A stretch of 64,000 nucleotides of DNA from Bacteroidetes bacterium ADurb.Bin008 (GTDB lineage: Bacteria > Bacteroidota > Bacteroidia > Bacteroidales > Tenuifilaceae), in contig MWFE01000065.1 in the NCBI GenBank assembly GCA_002071445.1, forward strand, positions 98,648 to 162,647, given 5' to 3'. Position numbers and translations under genes: made by a program. Under the pieces are notes generated by a model. That model was not told the origin of the DNA. It did no database searches and was given only the letters and a program-made list of their open reading frames with translations. This document shows positions 17,159 to 26,548 of this stretch, piece after piece (positions within the stretch are counted from its first letter, which is position 1; every line of letters starts with the position of its first letter).

Positions 17159-18607
17159 ATGGCCAACGAACAGGATAAGATAATCCATGAGGTAACCGGA
17201 CAGGACTACAAGTACGGCTTCGTTACGGAAATCGAAACCGAAACCATACCCAAAGGGTTGAGTGAGGAGGTAGTACGAACCATTTCGCAAAAGAAGGGTG
17301 AGCCCCAATGGATGCTCGATTTTCGATTAAAGGCTTTCCGCCACTGGGAGACCATGGAGATGCCCCGATGGGCACATCTGGAGATTCCCGAGATCGATTT
17401 TCAGGATATTATATACTACGCTGCACCCAAGCAGAAACCAAAATACAAGGATTTGGATGAGGTTGACCCCGAGTTGCTGGATACGTTCAACCGCTTGGGC
17501 ATACCTCTGGAAGAGCAGAAAATTCTCTCGGGGGTAGCCGTTGATGCTGTCATGGACAGCGTATCGGTTAAAACCACATTCCGCGAGACCCTTGCCGAGC
17601 ATGGCATTATTTTTTGCTCCATGAGCGAGGCCATTAAAGACCACCCCGATCTGGTGAAAAAGTACCTGGCCTCGGTGGTGCCTGTCACCGACAACTTTTT
17701 TGCCGCTTTGAACTCGGCCGTTTTCAGCGATGGCAGCTTCTGCTACATCCCCAAGGGGGTGAGATGCCCCATGGAGTTGAGCACTTACTTCCGCATAAAT
17801 GCGGCCAACACGGGACAGTTTGAGCGTACGCTCATTGTGGCCGACGATGACAGCTACGTATCGTATCTCGAGGGCTGCACTGCTCCCCAGCGCGACGAGA
17901 ATCAGCTGCATGCCGCCGTGGTGGAAATAGTGGTAATGGAAAATGCAGAGGTGAAGTACTCCACGGTACAAAACTGGTATCCGGGCGATAAGCAGGGCAA
18001 TGGCGGAATATACAACTTTGTCACCAAGCGCGGAATTTGCAGGGGGAACAACAGTAAGATCTCGTGGACGCAGGTGGAAACGGGATCGGCCATCACATGG
18101 AAGTACCCCAGCTGCATCCTGAAGGGCGACAACTCGTACGGAGAGTTTTACTCCGTGGCCGTCACCAACAACCACCAGCAGGCCGACACGGGTACCAAGA
18201 TGATACACGTGGGGAAGAGTACCCGCAGCCGCATCGTTTCCAAGGGCATTTCGGCAGGTGTGAGCAACAACAGTTACCGCGGTCTGGTTAAGGTGCTTAA
18301 GGGTGCAGAAAATTCACGCAACTTCTCACAGTGCGATTCTCTGCTGCTTGGCGACAAGTGTGGGGCCCACACATTCCCCTACATAGAGGTGGACAACCCC
18401 ACGGCCGTTGTGGAGCACGAGGCCACAACCTCGAAAATCGGGGAAGACCAACTCTTCTACTGCAACCAGCGGGGTATATCCACCGAGGATGCGGTGGCGC
18501 TCATCATCAATGGGTACGCCAAGGAAGTGCTCAATAAGCTCCCCATGGAGTTTGCCGTGGAGGCACAGAAACTACTTCAGATAAGCCTAGAGGGAAGCGT
18601 TGGATAA
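17159..18607 (+). CDS. sufB: Fe-S cluster assembly protein SufB
   Basis: 482 residues, normal length. Scaffold subunit of the SufBCD complex on which iron-sulfur clusters are built. Typical blocks are [20 protein letters not shown], the YLEGCTAPQ strand with its conserved Cys, and [14 protein letters not shown] near the C-terminus. It is the first gene of sufBCDS; SufC, the ATPase partner, follows after 28 bases. Confidence 0.96.
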   Translation: MANEQDKIIHEVTGQDYKYGFVTEIETETIPKGLSEEVVRTISQKKGEPQWMLDFRLKAFRHWETMEMPRWAHLEIPEIDFQDIIYYAAPKQKPKYKDLDEVDPELLDTFNRLGIPLEEQKILSGVAVDAVMDSVSVKTTFRETLAEHGIIFCSMSEAIKDHPDLVKKYLASVVPVTDNFFAALNSAVFSDGSFCYIPKGVRCPMELSTYFRINAANTGQFERTLIVADDDSYVSYLEGCTAPQRDENQLHAAVVEIVVMENAEVKYSTVQNWYPGDKQGNGGIYNFVTKRGICRGNNSKISWTQVETGSAITWKYPSCILKGDNSYGEFYSVAVTNNHQQADTGTKMIHVGKSTRSRIVSKGISAGVSNNSYRGLVKVLKGAENSRNFSQCDSLLLGDKCGAHTFPYIEVDNPTAVVEHEATTSKIGEDQLFYCNQRGISTEDAVALIINGYAKEVLNKLPMEFAVEAQKLLQISLEGSVG

Positions 18608-18635
18608 GAATAATTTAAAATACACTACAGTGAAT

Positions 18636-19400
18636 ATGCTATCGATAAAAAATTTACATGCCGGTATCAACGGGAATAAAATTTTGAACGGAATAAACCT
18701 GGAGGTTAAGGCCGGCGAAACTCATGCCATAATGGGGCCCAACGGCTCCGGCAAAAGCACCCTGAGCGCAGTATTGGCCGGGCGCGATATCTTTGAGGTG
18801 ACTCAGGGCGAAATCACTTTCAACGGGAAAAATATTTTCGACATGTCGCCCGAACAACGGTCGAGAGAGGGGCTGTTCCTCAGCTTCCAATACCCGGTGG
18901 AAATTCCCGGCGTGAGCATGGTCAACTTTATGAAGACAGCCATCAACGAGCATCGCAAGTATAAGGGTCTGGAGCCCCTGTCGGCTTCCGATTTCCTTAA
19001 GCTGATGCGCGACCGAAAGGAACTGGTTGAAATTGATGCAGCCCTTACCAATCGCGCTGTTAATGAGGGATTTAGCGGTGGTGAAAAGAAGAGAAACGAG
19101 ATTTTTCAGATGGCCATGCTGGAGCCAAAACTATCCATCCTCGATGAAACCGACTCAGGACTTGATATCGACGCCCTGCGCATTGTTGCCAACGGGGTAA
19201 ATAAACTCAAACGCCCCGACAATGCAACCATCGTCATCACACACTACCAAAGGTTACTCGACTACATCATCCCCGACTTTGTGCATATCCTCTATAACGG
19301 CAGGATTGTGAAAACTGGCGGGAAGGAACTGGCACTCGAACTGGAGGAAAAGGGGTACGACTGGATAAAAAATACCGAAGAATCAGAATCAAACCTCTAA
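18636..19400 (+). CDS. sufC: Fe-S cluster assembly ATPase SufC
   Basis: 254 residues. ABC-type ATPase that drives conformational change in SufBD. Walker A is GPNGSGKST, the signature motif is FSGGEKKRNEI and Walker B is LSILDETDSGLDIDAL. The SufC-specific ETDSGLD is present. The frame is open from a TTG at 18600 inside sufB, but ATG 18636 (MLSIKNLHAG) gives the normal SufC length. Confidence 0.96.
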   Translation: MLSIKNLHAGINGNKILNGINLEVKAGETHAIMGPNGSGKSTLSAVLAGRDIFEVTQGEITFNGKNIFDMSPEQRSREGLFLSFQYPVEIPGVSMVNFMKTAINEHRKYKGLEPLSASDFLKLMRDRKELVEIDAALTNRAVNEGFSGGEKKRNEIFQMAMLEPKLSILDETDSGLDIDALRIVANGVNKLKRPDNATIVITHYQRLLDYIIPDFVHILYNGRIVKTGGKELALELEEKGYDWIKNTEESESNL

Positions 19401-19455
19401 TCTGCAACCAAATAGTACATTCCGATAATTGCCATTGGATTTCTAAAGATGCATT

Positions 19456-20823
19456 ATGAAACCAACAGTAAACATATCGCCCAAAGAGGATTTCATCAAC
19501 CTTTACTTGGATAACCTTGATCTGATTACCGAGAACTCGTCCGGCGTGCTGAATGCAGTCCGCCAGTCGGCACTAGAAAATTTTAAACTTCTGGGATTTC
19601 CCGGTTTGAAAAATGAGAAGTACAAGTATATGAAGGTGGAGGCTTTTTTTACGGGCGATTATGAGAAGTACTTCACCCCCAAGCGAATCACGTTCAATGT
19701 GGACGATATTTTCCGTTGCGACATACCCTCGTTGGATACCCATTTGGCCCTTACCCTCAACGGATTCTACCTCAGCAATCCGCACCCCATTTCGGAGTTT
19801 GAGAACGGGGTCATCGTGGGCAGCCTGGCCGAAGCGGCCAAAAAGTATCCCAACGTGGTGGGTAAGTACTACAACTCGCTTTCGGGAAACGATGCTGACG
19901 ACGGATTGGTGGCGCTCAATACGGCCTTTGCGCAGGATGGTGTATTTATCTATATCCCCAAAGGGGTAAGGGTTGACAAACCTGTTCAAATCATTAACCT
20001 GCTGATGAGCGATGAGCAGCAGCTGGTTCAGTACCGCAACCTGATTATTGCCGAGGAGGGTTCGCAGGTCGAAATTGCCATCTGCGACCATACCCTGTCC
20101 CCCGAAAAGTTCCTCTCCAACGTTGTCACGGAGATTTTCACCAACGGCAATGCCAGTATTGACCTTGTGTGCATGCAGAATCAGCATAACGATACCGCCC
20201 AGTTTACTCACATCTTTGGTCAGCAGGAGAAAGACTCGAAGCTTGTAACCAACACCATTTCACTTCATGGTGGAACTATTCGTAACAATATCAACATTCT
20301 GCTGAATGGTGAGGGAAGTGAGAGTCACACCTACGGGCTTTCATTGGTTGACCGGACACAGCATGTTGACATGTACTCCTTTATTGAACATGCCAAGCCC
20401 AACTGCACCAGCTTTGAGCAGTACAAGGCCATCCTCGATGATCAAGCCACGGGGGCATTCAATGGAAGAATTTTGGTTAGAAAGGATGCTCAAAAGACTC
20501 AGGCATTCCAAAGCAACAACAACCTGCTGCTCACCGCCGATGCCCGTATGTTCACCAAACCACAGCTGGAAATTTATGCCGATGATGTGAAGTGCAGCCA
20601 TGGCGCCACGGTGGGTCAACTGGATTTGGAAGCCAAGTTTTACATGCAATCCCGAGGGATTAGCGAAAGGGAGGCCAAGCTGCTTCTCATGTTTGGCTTT
20701 GCCCACGATGTGGTGGGGCATATTAAAATTGAAGCCCTGCGCGACAGGATTGACGAATTGGTAAACAAGCGGTTGAGGGGCGAACTCTCGCGATGCCACA
20801 ATTGCCCAATGCATTGCTATTAA
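19456..20823 (+). CDS. sufD: Fe-S cluster assembly protein SufD
   Basis: 455 residues. Homolog of SufB and its partner in the SufBC2D scaffold. The beta-helix region includes GVFIYIPKGVRVDKPVQI and, near the C-terminus, the conserved Cys-His block VKCSHGATVGQLD. It lies 55 bases after sufC and 21 bases before sufS. Confidence 0.95.
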   Translation: MKPTVNISPKEDFINLYLDNLDLITENSSGVLNAVRQSALENFKLLGFPGLKNEKYKYMKVEAFFTGDYEKYFTPKRITFNVDDIFRCDIPSLDTHLALTLNGFYLSNPHPISEFENGVIVGSLAEAAKKYPNVVGKYYNSLSGNDADDGLVALNTAFAQDGVFIYIPKGVRVDKPVQIINLLMSDEQQLVQYRNLIIAEEGSQVEIAICDHTLSPEKFLSNVVTEIFTNGNASIDLVCMQNQHNDTAQFTHIFGQQEKDSKLVTNTISLHGGTIRNNINILLNGEGSESHTYGLSLVDRTQHVDMYSFIEHAKPNCTSFEQYKAILDDQATGAFNGRILVRKDAQKTQAFQSNNNLLLTADARMFTKPQLEIYADDVKCSHGATVGQLDLEAKFYMQSRGISEREAKLLLMFGFAHDVVGHIKIEALRDRIDELVNKRLRGELSRCHNCPMHCY

Positions 20824-20844
20824 TTCGAAAAAAACTAAAATTCG

Positions 20845-22062
20845 ATGTCGTTCGATATCAACAAAATACGATCCGAATTTCCAATCCTCAACCGACAGGT
20901 TCATGGCAAGCCATTGGTTTACTTTGATAATGCTGCCACCACCCAAAAACCCCTATGCGTTCTCGAGACCATACGTCACTTCCATAATCAGATAAACGCA
21001 AATATTCACAGGGGTGTACACAAGCTGAGCGACGAATCGACACAGGCATACGAGGATGCGCGCGAAACCGTGAGGGCTTTTATCAACGCCAAAAACACCC
21101 GCGAAATAGTCTTCACCTCGGGAGCAACTGCCAGCATCAACCTGGTGGCATTTTCATTTGGTGAGGCGTTTGTTCGCGAGGGCGATGAGGTAATCGTTTC
21201 GGAGATGGAGCACCACTCCAACATCGTGCCGTGGCAAATGCTGTGCGAGAGGAAAAAAGCCACTCTCACAGTGCTACCCATGAACGACAATGGGGAGTTG
21301 ATGGTCGAAAAACTGGATGAGCTCATTGGCCCGAAAACAAAAATTTTGGCCGTAACCCAGCTGTCAAACTCACTAGGTACGATAACTCCAGTCAAAGAGA
21401 TAATTGCACTGGCACACTCGCACAATGTGAAGGTGTTGGTGGATGGTGCTCAGGGCGTAAAGCACGATGCCGATGTGCAGGATATGGATGCCGATTTTTA
21501 CGTTTTCTCTGGGCACAAGATATACGGGCCAACAGGCATTGGCGTGCTCTACGGCAAGGAGAAGCTGCTCGAGGTACTTCCTCCCTGGCAAGGCGGAGGC
21601 GACATGATTTCCAGGGTTTCGTTCGACACGACTACCTACAACGACCTACCTTTTAAGTTTGAGGCTGGAACAGCCAATTTTATCGGCGCAGCCGGTTTGG
21701 CCACCGCACTCCAATACTACCAATCCGTTGGCATCGAAGCAGCCACCCGATACGAGGAGGAGTTGCTCCAATACGCCACACAGCGGCTAACCTCTTTGGA
21801 TGACATACGCATTATCGGTACTGCACTGCACAAGGCAGCTATACTATCATTCCTGGTGGGCAATATTCACCCCTACGATACCGGAATGATCCTCGACAAG
21901 TTGGGCATTGCCGTTCGTACCGGCGCCCATTGCACCGAGCCGGTGATGACACACTACGGGATAGATGGAACGGTTAGGGCATCACTGGCCTTTTACAACA
22001 CAAGGGAGGAGGTTGACAGGCTGATTGAAGGAGTAGAAAGGGTAAAATTGATGTTTGGCTAA
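20845..22062 (+). CDS. sufS: Cysteine desulfurase SufS
   Basis: 405 residues. PLP enzyme that takes sulfur from cysteine as a persulfide for cluster assembly. The PLP lysine is Lys225 in SGHKIYGPTG and the persulfide cysteine is Cys363 in RTGAHCTEP, the group II (SufS) form that depends on SufE or SufU. SufE is encoded at 24669. The stop codon overlaps by four bases the 3' end of the convergent phosphatase gene, and no terminator separates them. Confidence 0.96.
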   Translation: MSFDINKIRSEFPILNRQVHGKPLVYFDNAATTQKPLCVLETIRHFHNQINANIHRGVHKLSDESTQAYEDARETVRAFINAKNTREIVFTSGATASINLVAFSFGEAFVREGDEVIVSEMEHHSNIVPWQMLCERKKATLTVLPMNDNGELMVEKLDELIGPKTKILAVTQLSNSLGTITPVKEIIALAHSHNVKVLVDGAQGVKHDADVQDMDADFYVFSGHKIYGPTGIGVLYGKEKLLEVLPPWQGGGDMISRVSFDTTTYNDLPFKFEAGTANFIGAAGLATALQYYQSVGIEAATRYEEELLQYATQRLTSLDDIRIIGTALHKAAILSFLVGNIHPYDTGMILDKLGIAVRTGAHCTEPVMTHYGIDGTVRASLAFYNTREEVDRLIEGVERVKLMFG

Positions 22063-23432
22063 ATCAACCCCGCAACCCGGAATCCCATCACCAATACATC
22101 ATCGAACTGATGAATCTCGCCCTTCCAATCTTCGAATCTTTGGGTAAGGATTTCACGCTGCTCATCCATAGGCAATTTATGATTTTCGAGCAGTGCCAGT
22201 TGTAAATTTTCCCGCTTGAATTTCTTAAAATTGGCTCCGCCAAACTGGTCGTAAAAGCCATCAGAGAACATGTAAATACACTCAGTACCATCTAAATCGA
22301 TGGTATGATTAGTGAAAGCCTCCTTCTCCACAGGGAAAATGCCGATTGGCATTTTGTCGGGTGAATATTCAAATATCTCATTCCCCTTGATGACAATTAG
22401 CGGAATAAATGCACCCGAATAGTAAAGTTTTTTCTTATTCCGATCGATTATGCAAAGCGCCATATCCATCCCATCGCGCGTATCATAAGGATTATTGGTC
22501 TGCCTAAGGGTTGTTTTTATACTTGTCCTAAGCCGTTTGAGCAGCATTGCCGGATCGATAACACCCTCCTTCACCACCTCGTTGAGAAGCGATATCCCAA
22601 GGATACTCATAAAAGCTCCCGAAACGGCATGACCTGTGCAATCTGCCACTACCACCAACGTGTATTGCTCAACAGTTTTCACCCAGTAAAAATCGCCACT
22701 CACTATATTCTTGGGTAGGTAAAGAACGAAATGCTCTTTAAGGTGCTTGTCAAGAATTTCATTCGAAGGCAGCAAAGCTGTCTGAATCCGCTTGGCATAT
22801 TCTATGTTCTCAGTAATTTCCTGATTCTGTTTAAACAAAAGATCGCGCTGGGTTTCAATCTCCTCGTTACGCAAATCGAGTTGCCTGTTCTTCCCCTCAA
22901 TCTCTTGCTTCTGCTGAAGAATCTTCAGGTTTATTTTACGTTTTTGGATATAGGCAAAAACAATTAGCCCGGCAAAGATGGCCAGCACAACAATCCCTCC
23001 CGTTAATGCCTGTGATAGTATCTTCTGTTGCCTTAAATCGGCATTCTTCCTTTCAATATCAGCTTTCTGCAGAACTATTTCCTTCTCTTTCTTTTGGGTT
23101 TCGTATAAAATGCTATACTCATCGATTTGCCTACTTCTTTCCTCATTAAAAATACTATCTTTCACAGCATTCGCCATTTCATAAAGATCGTATGCCTCCC
23201 TATAATCATTCTCTTCCTTATATATTGACGATTGAAGCATGAGGTTTTCTAACTTTAATTTTTTGGAGTCCATTAGTAAGGCGTATTCAAAAGATCTCTT
23301 TAAATCGTCCTTGGCTCCATCCCTATCGCTCAACATCAATCTAATCCTCGCCCTGATTATTAACGATTTTGCAACTCCTTGTCTGCTGCCAATTTCATTG
23401 TATGTTTTAATGGCTTGGTTAATAAATTTCAT
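22059..23432 (-). CDS. SpoIIE-type phosphatase, C-terminal part of an interrupted gene
   Basis: 457 residues from the first ATG after the stop. The order is: end of a TPR array (about 1-80), a helix, one membrane segment (about 143-163, LTGGIVVLAIFAGLIVFAYI), a coiled coil (about 167-215), the linker ITENIEYAKRIQTALLPS, then a PP2C-like SpoIIE phosphatase domain. Metal-binding acids are visible in GDFYWV, VVADCTGHAVSGAFMS and MFSDGFYDQFGG. Such proteins dephosphorylate a partner protein such as SiaC or an anti-sigma antagonist. The TPR part at 23460-24437 is in the same frame, separated only by one TGA (23462-23460). This was most likely one protein of about 792 residues. Confidence 0.85.
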   Translation of the reverse strand: MKFINQAIKTYNEIGSRQGVAKSLIIRARIRLMLSDRDGAKDDLKRSFEYALLMDSKKLKLENLMLQSSIYKEENDYREAYDLYEMANAVKDSIFNEERSRQIDEYSILYETQKKEKEIVLQKADIERKNADLRQQKILSQALTGGIVVLAIFAGLIVFAYIQKRKINLKILQQKQEIEGKNRQLDLRNEEIETQRDLLFKQNQEITENIEYAKRIQTALLPSNEILDKHLKEHFVLYLPKNIVSGDFYWVKTVEQYTLVVVADCTGHAVSGAFMSILGISLLNEVVKEGVIDPAMLLKRLRTSIKTTLRQTNNPYDTRDGMDMALCIIDRNKKKLYYSGAFIPLIVIKGNEIFEYSPDKMPIGIFPVEKEAFTNHTIDLDGTECIYMFSDGFYDQFGGANFKKFKRENLQLALLENHKLPMDEQREILTQRFEDWKGEIHQFDDVLVMGFRVAGLI

Positions 23433-23459
23433 ACTTTCGGCCGTATGTTTCTTCTTCCA

Positions 23460-24437
23460 TCAAAAAATGGCCATATCGGAATATACATTGGCAACACCGT
23501 TAGGATCGGAGATATCTTCAAAGATTTTCAGTGCTGATTGAAAGTGTCTTAGAGTTTCATCAGAATCACCTTCTATTAGAATGTTCCCCAGTTGGTTATG
23601 TGCATAGCCCATGCCTAACAAATGGTTTGTCTCCTGAAATAGATTAAGCGATTGTATATAATATTGCTTTGCCTGTTCAAACTGATTCCAGTCGTAATAA
23701 ATATTCCCGATGCTATAATAGACAGCCCCAATTTCCCTTCTATTGCCTTCCAATTCATGGATTTTCAGTGCGGCCAGGTACATTTTTAGGGCATTGGGAT
23801 AATCTCCCAAATTTTTAAAGATCAATCCAATATTCACGTAAATTTGCGCAAAGCGAGCACTATCGCCAATCGTTTGGTAAATTCTTAACGCCGATTCATT
23901 TAAGGCTAACGATTTGGCAAATTCACCCTTGGTTTGATAAACGTTGGACAAATTTCCCATGGCCATGGCAACCGATGCCGAATCGGCTGCCAGCCTTGAA
24001 TGCTTCAATGAACGATCGAAATACACAATGGAACTATCGTTTAAACCTGTTTCATTGTATATTGCCCCCAGATTATTGAATGTTTTTGATAGCTGTGAGT
24101 GGTTTTCTAACCTCTGATTGATGATTACTGACAGGTTATAAAATTTAATGGCGCTATCGGGAATCCCCCTGAAATAGTAAACCAAACCCAAATTGTGGTA
24201 GGCCAATGCTTTATCCTTATTCTCCGAATCAGAAAGACTGAGGGCTTGCCTTGCGTAATCTTCAGCCTCATCGAGGCTGGTTGATAGGGAAAGCCTGGCC
24301 AATTGGTTCAGCAAAGGGATTTTCTTTGCCTTTTCAGCTTTTTTAAGTTCATGCTTTAAACTATCGATTACGATTGATTGGGAGTATGATAAGGTGTAGT
24401 TTAAAAGCAGTAAAACCAACAGAAGATTTAAACGCAT
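23460..24437 (-). CDS. TPR sensor, N-terminal part of the interrupted SpoIIE gene
   Basis: A signal peptide (MRLNLLLVLLLLNYTLSYSQ) is followed by about seven TPR repeats of 40 residues in even register, for example YHNLGLVYYFRGIPDSAIKF and VYQTKGEFAKSLALNESALR. The frame ends at TGA 23462-23460, inside helix A of a repeat, and continues in the same frame as TPR and phosphatase (22059-23432). The start chosen is ATG 24437; the longer TTG start lies within the -7 box. On its own, the product would be an exported TPR protein. As part of the whole, it is the periplasmic sensor of a membrane phosphatase. Confidence 0.8.
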   Translation of the reverse strand: MRLNLLLVLLLLNYTLSYSQSIVIDSLKHELKKAEKAKKIPLLNQLARLSLSTSLDEAEDYARQALSLSDSENKDKALAYHNLGLVYYFRGIPDSAIKFYNLSVIINQRLENHSQLSKTFNNLGAIYNETGLNDSSIVYFDRSLKHSRLAADSASVAMAMGNLSNVYQTKGEFAKSLALNESALRIYQTIGDSARFAQIYVNIGLIFKNLGDYPNALKMYLAALKIHELEGNRREIGAVYYSIGNIYYDWNQFEQAKQYYIQSLNLFQETNHLLGMGYAHNQLGNILIEGDSDETLRHFQSALKIFEDISDPNGVANVYSDMAIF

Positions 24438-24461
24438 CTCATTCCATTTAAAATTCGGTAT

Positions 24462-24469
24462 CAAAAGTA
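24462..24469 (-). promoter_or_regulatory. -7 box of the TPR-SpoIIE gene
   Basis: Reads TACTTTTG on the minus strand, 24 bases before the ATG at 24437. Confidence 0.5.
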
Positions 24470-24635
24470 GCTATTGGGATTGACAATAATTGCATAAAAT
24501 CATAAGAAACGAATCAATTCATTCCGGTTTTGCGGAATAGCCCTTTCCTCCTCTGCCCATTATTCCATTGCAAATAGAACTGCGCTTTGGACGATTATTT
24601 ATTAAATAAAATTTATCTGCCAGAATACTTTACAT

Positions 24636-24643
24636 TATATTTG
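24636..24643 (+). promoter_or_regulatory. -7 box of sufE
   Basis: TATATTTG lies 25 bases before the sufE ATG. sufE therefore has its own promoter, apart from sufBCDS. Confidence 0.6.
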
Positions 24644-24668
24644 CAGCCGGATAGATGTTTGTGCCAAT

Positions 24669-25094
24669 ATGACTATAAATCAGACACAGGATCAGATAGT
24701 TGACGAGTTCAGCATGTTCGACGACTGGATGGATCGCTACCAGCAGCTTATCGACATTGGCAATGACTTGAAGCCCCTCGATCCAAAAAAGAAAACCCCG
24801 CAGCACCTCATCAACGGGTGCCAAAGTAAGGTTTGGGTTGAAGCCGAACTGGTTGACGGTAAGATTATTTTCGCTGCCGACAGCGATGCCATCATCACCA
24901 AGGGCATTATTGCCCTGCTCATCCGCGTGCTGAGCGGTCAATCGCCCAAGGCCATACTGGATGCCGACCTCTACTTCATCGATCGCATAGGGCTTAAGGA
25001 GAACCTCTCTCCCACCCGCTCCAACGGCCTTCTGGCCATGATCAAACAGATGAAGCTCTACGCCCTGGCATTCCAGTCCAAGTTGGAGGGATAG
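24669..25094 (+). CDS. sufE: SufE-family sulfur acceptor
   Basis: 141 residues. Takes the persulfide from SufS and passes it to SufB. The active cysteine is Cys51 in HLINGCQSKVWVEA, the same position as in Escherichia coli SufE. It lies in its own transcription unit 2.6 kb from sufS, with the antiparallel TPR-SpoIIE gene in between, and is followed 52 bases later by a sufT-like gene. Confidence 0.94.
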   Translation: MTINQTQDQIVDEFSMFDDWMDRYQQLIDIGNDLKPLDPKKKTPQHLINGCQSKVWVEAELVDGKIIFAADSDAIITKGIIALLIRVLSGQSPKAILDADLYFIDRIGLKENLSPTRSNGLLAMIKQMKLYALAFQSKLEG

Positions 25095-25146
25095 ATGTAA
25101 ACCTTTCACAACAGCACTTGTTATATATTCAGTAAAAAAGCAGACT

Positions 25147-25470
25147 ATGAGCAGCCCAATTGATATCCTTGCCGTGGAGGCAAGCATTGTGAAAACCCTG
25201 AAGGATATTTACGATCCTGAAATCCCAGTGAACATTTACGATTTGGGGCTTATCTACGAGGTGGATGTGAGCGACAATGGCGTAGCCACTGTAACCATGA
25301 CCCTAACCGCACCCAACTGCCCCATGGCCGACCAGCTTCTCAGCGAGGTGGAGGAAAAGGTTGGAGCAGTGGAAGGTGTTTCGAAGGCACAAATTAAACT
25401 TACATTCGATCCTCCATGGGATAAGGGCATGATGAGCGAAGAGGCCATGCTTGAGCTGGGTTTCCTGTAG
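25147..25470 (+). CDS. SufT-like DUF59 (MIP18 family) protein
   Basis: 107 residues. The family helps mature iron-sulfur proteins. Signature blocks are YDPEIPVNIYDLGLIYEVDV, TLTAPNCPMADQLLSEVEEK with the conserved Cys, and LTFDPPWDKGMMSEEAMLEL. Position just after sufE supports the role. The full symbol sufT is likely but not proven. Confidence 0.9.
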   Translation: MSSPIDILAVEASIVKTLKDIYDPEIPVNIYDLGLIYEVDVSDNGVATVTMTLTAPNCPMADQLLSEVEEKVGAVEGVSKAQIKLTFDPPWDKGMMSEEAMLELGFL

Positions 25471-25529
25471 TATTTTATTGCCGCTCAATTTTTCAGCTTC
25501 AAAGCGAATTTTCAACATACCTTTTGTAG

Positions 25530-25537
25530 TATCTTTG
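25530..25537 (+). promoter_or_regulatory. -7 box of the YitT gene
   Basis: TATCTTTG lies 27 bases before the ATG at 25565. This shows that the longer open frame starting at 25451, inside the sufT-like gene, is not used. Confidence 0.55.
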
Positions 25538-25564
25538 CCACCCATTTTAAATACACCTTTATCT

Positions 25565-26443
25565 ATGGTACTGAAACCCATTTTAAAGAATATTCGAGTT
25601 TACTCGCTCATCATTTTCGGGCTTGCCCTTTACGCTCTCTCGTGGACAGCGTTTTTAATTCCGCACCGGATTACCGGCGGAGGAGTTTCGGGTATTGGCG
25701 CTTTGATTTACTATGCCACCGGATTCCCTTTGGGTTACACTTACTTCATAATAAACGTTGTTCTTATACTTGTGGCCATTAAAATGCTGGGGGCTAACTT
25801 TGGCGTTAAAACCATTTTCGGGGTTATAGCCGGATCTATTCTGCTATCCGTACTCCAAAAGGTTATCACCATACCCATCATTGAAGACAAATTGCTGTCG
25901 GCCATTATCGGAGGTATTCTGGCCGGTGTCGGGCTGGGTATCATCTTTACTCAGGGAGGTAGCACCGGGGGGACAGATATTATCGCCATGATTATCAACA
26001 AGTATCGAAACGTTAGTCCGGGTCGAGTGATACTCATGTGCGATGTTTTTATCATTGGCTCATCATTCCTGGTGCTCACCGAACTGGTTCCTGTAAAGCG
26101 TATCGAAACCATAGTTTATGGTTACGTTACCATGGCCATCACCGCCTACGTCATCGATGCTGTTCTCTCGGGTAATCGCCAGTCGGTGCAGATGTTCATC
26201 TTCTCCAAGAAGTACGATGAAATATCGGATCGCATCACTAAACAAATAGGCCGAGGGGTAACCGTTATCGATGGGCAGGGCTGGTACACCAAGGAGAATC
26301 TGAAAGTGGCCATAACGCTGGTACGAAAACATGAGTCGAGTGACATCTATAAAATCATCAAAGAGATAGATCCTGAAGCATTTATATCCGTTGCCAACGT
26401 TATGGGGGTATATGGGCGGGGGTTTGAAAAAATAAAATTGTAA
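25565..26443 (+). CDS. YitT family membrane protein
   Basis: 292 residues. Five or six hydrophobic segments (YitT_membrane) in the first 190 residues, with glycine-rich IPHRITGGGVSGIGALIYY and TQGGSTGGTDIIAMIINKY, then a C-terminal DUF2179 domain (about 205-285: SRQSVQ-like start, VTVIDGQGWYTKENLKV, IDPEAFISVANVMGVYGRGF). Widespread in bacteria, function unknown. It sits in the inner membrane with the soluble domain probably in the cytoplasm. Confidence 0.9.
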   Translation: MVLKPILKNIRVYSLIIFGLALYALSWTAFLIPHRITGGGVSGIGALIYYATGFPLGYTYFIINVVLILVAIKMLGANFGVKTIFGVIAGSILLSVLQKVITIPIIEDKLLSAIIGGILAGVGLGIIFTQGGSTGGTDIIAMIINKYRNVSPGRVILMCDVFIIGSSFLVLTELVPVKRIETIVYGYVTMAITAYVIDAVLSGNRQSVQMFIFSKKYDEISDRITKQIGRGVTVIDGQGWYTKENLKVAITLVRKHESSDIYKIIKEIDPEAFISVANVMGVYGRGFEKIKL

Positions 26444-26548
26444 GAGGTTTCACACCCGGAACGAATTCATCCCCAAAGAAAATAATCGCCGATTGGATAG
26501 GAGTTTTACCGCATATTTCTTTAATTTGCGGCCAAATTACCGTTGCCA

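Noticed and set aside
17327..18208. 293-codon minus-strand frame inside sufB
   Set aside because: sufB is unmistakable in this region; the reverse frame is a shadow.
23450..23470. Programmed frameshift or selenocysteine at the TGA in the TPR-SpoIIE gene
   Set aside because: Both halves are in the same frame, so a shift would not help. A TPR helix is an implausible place for selenocysteine, and I see no obvious SECIS hairpin after it.
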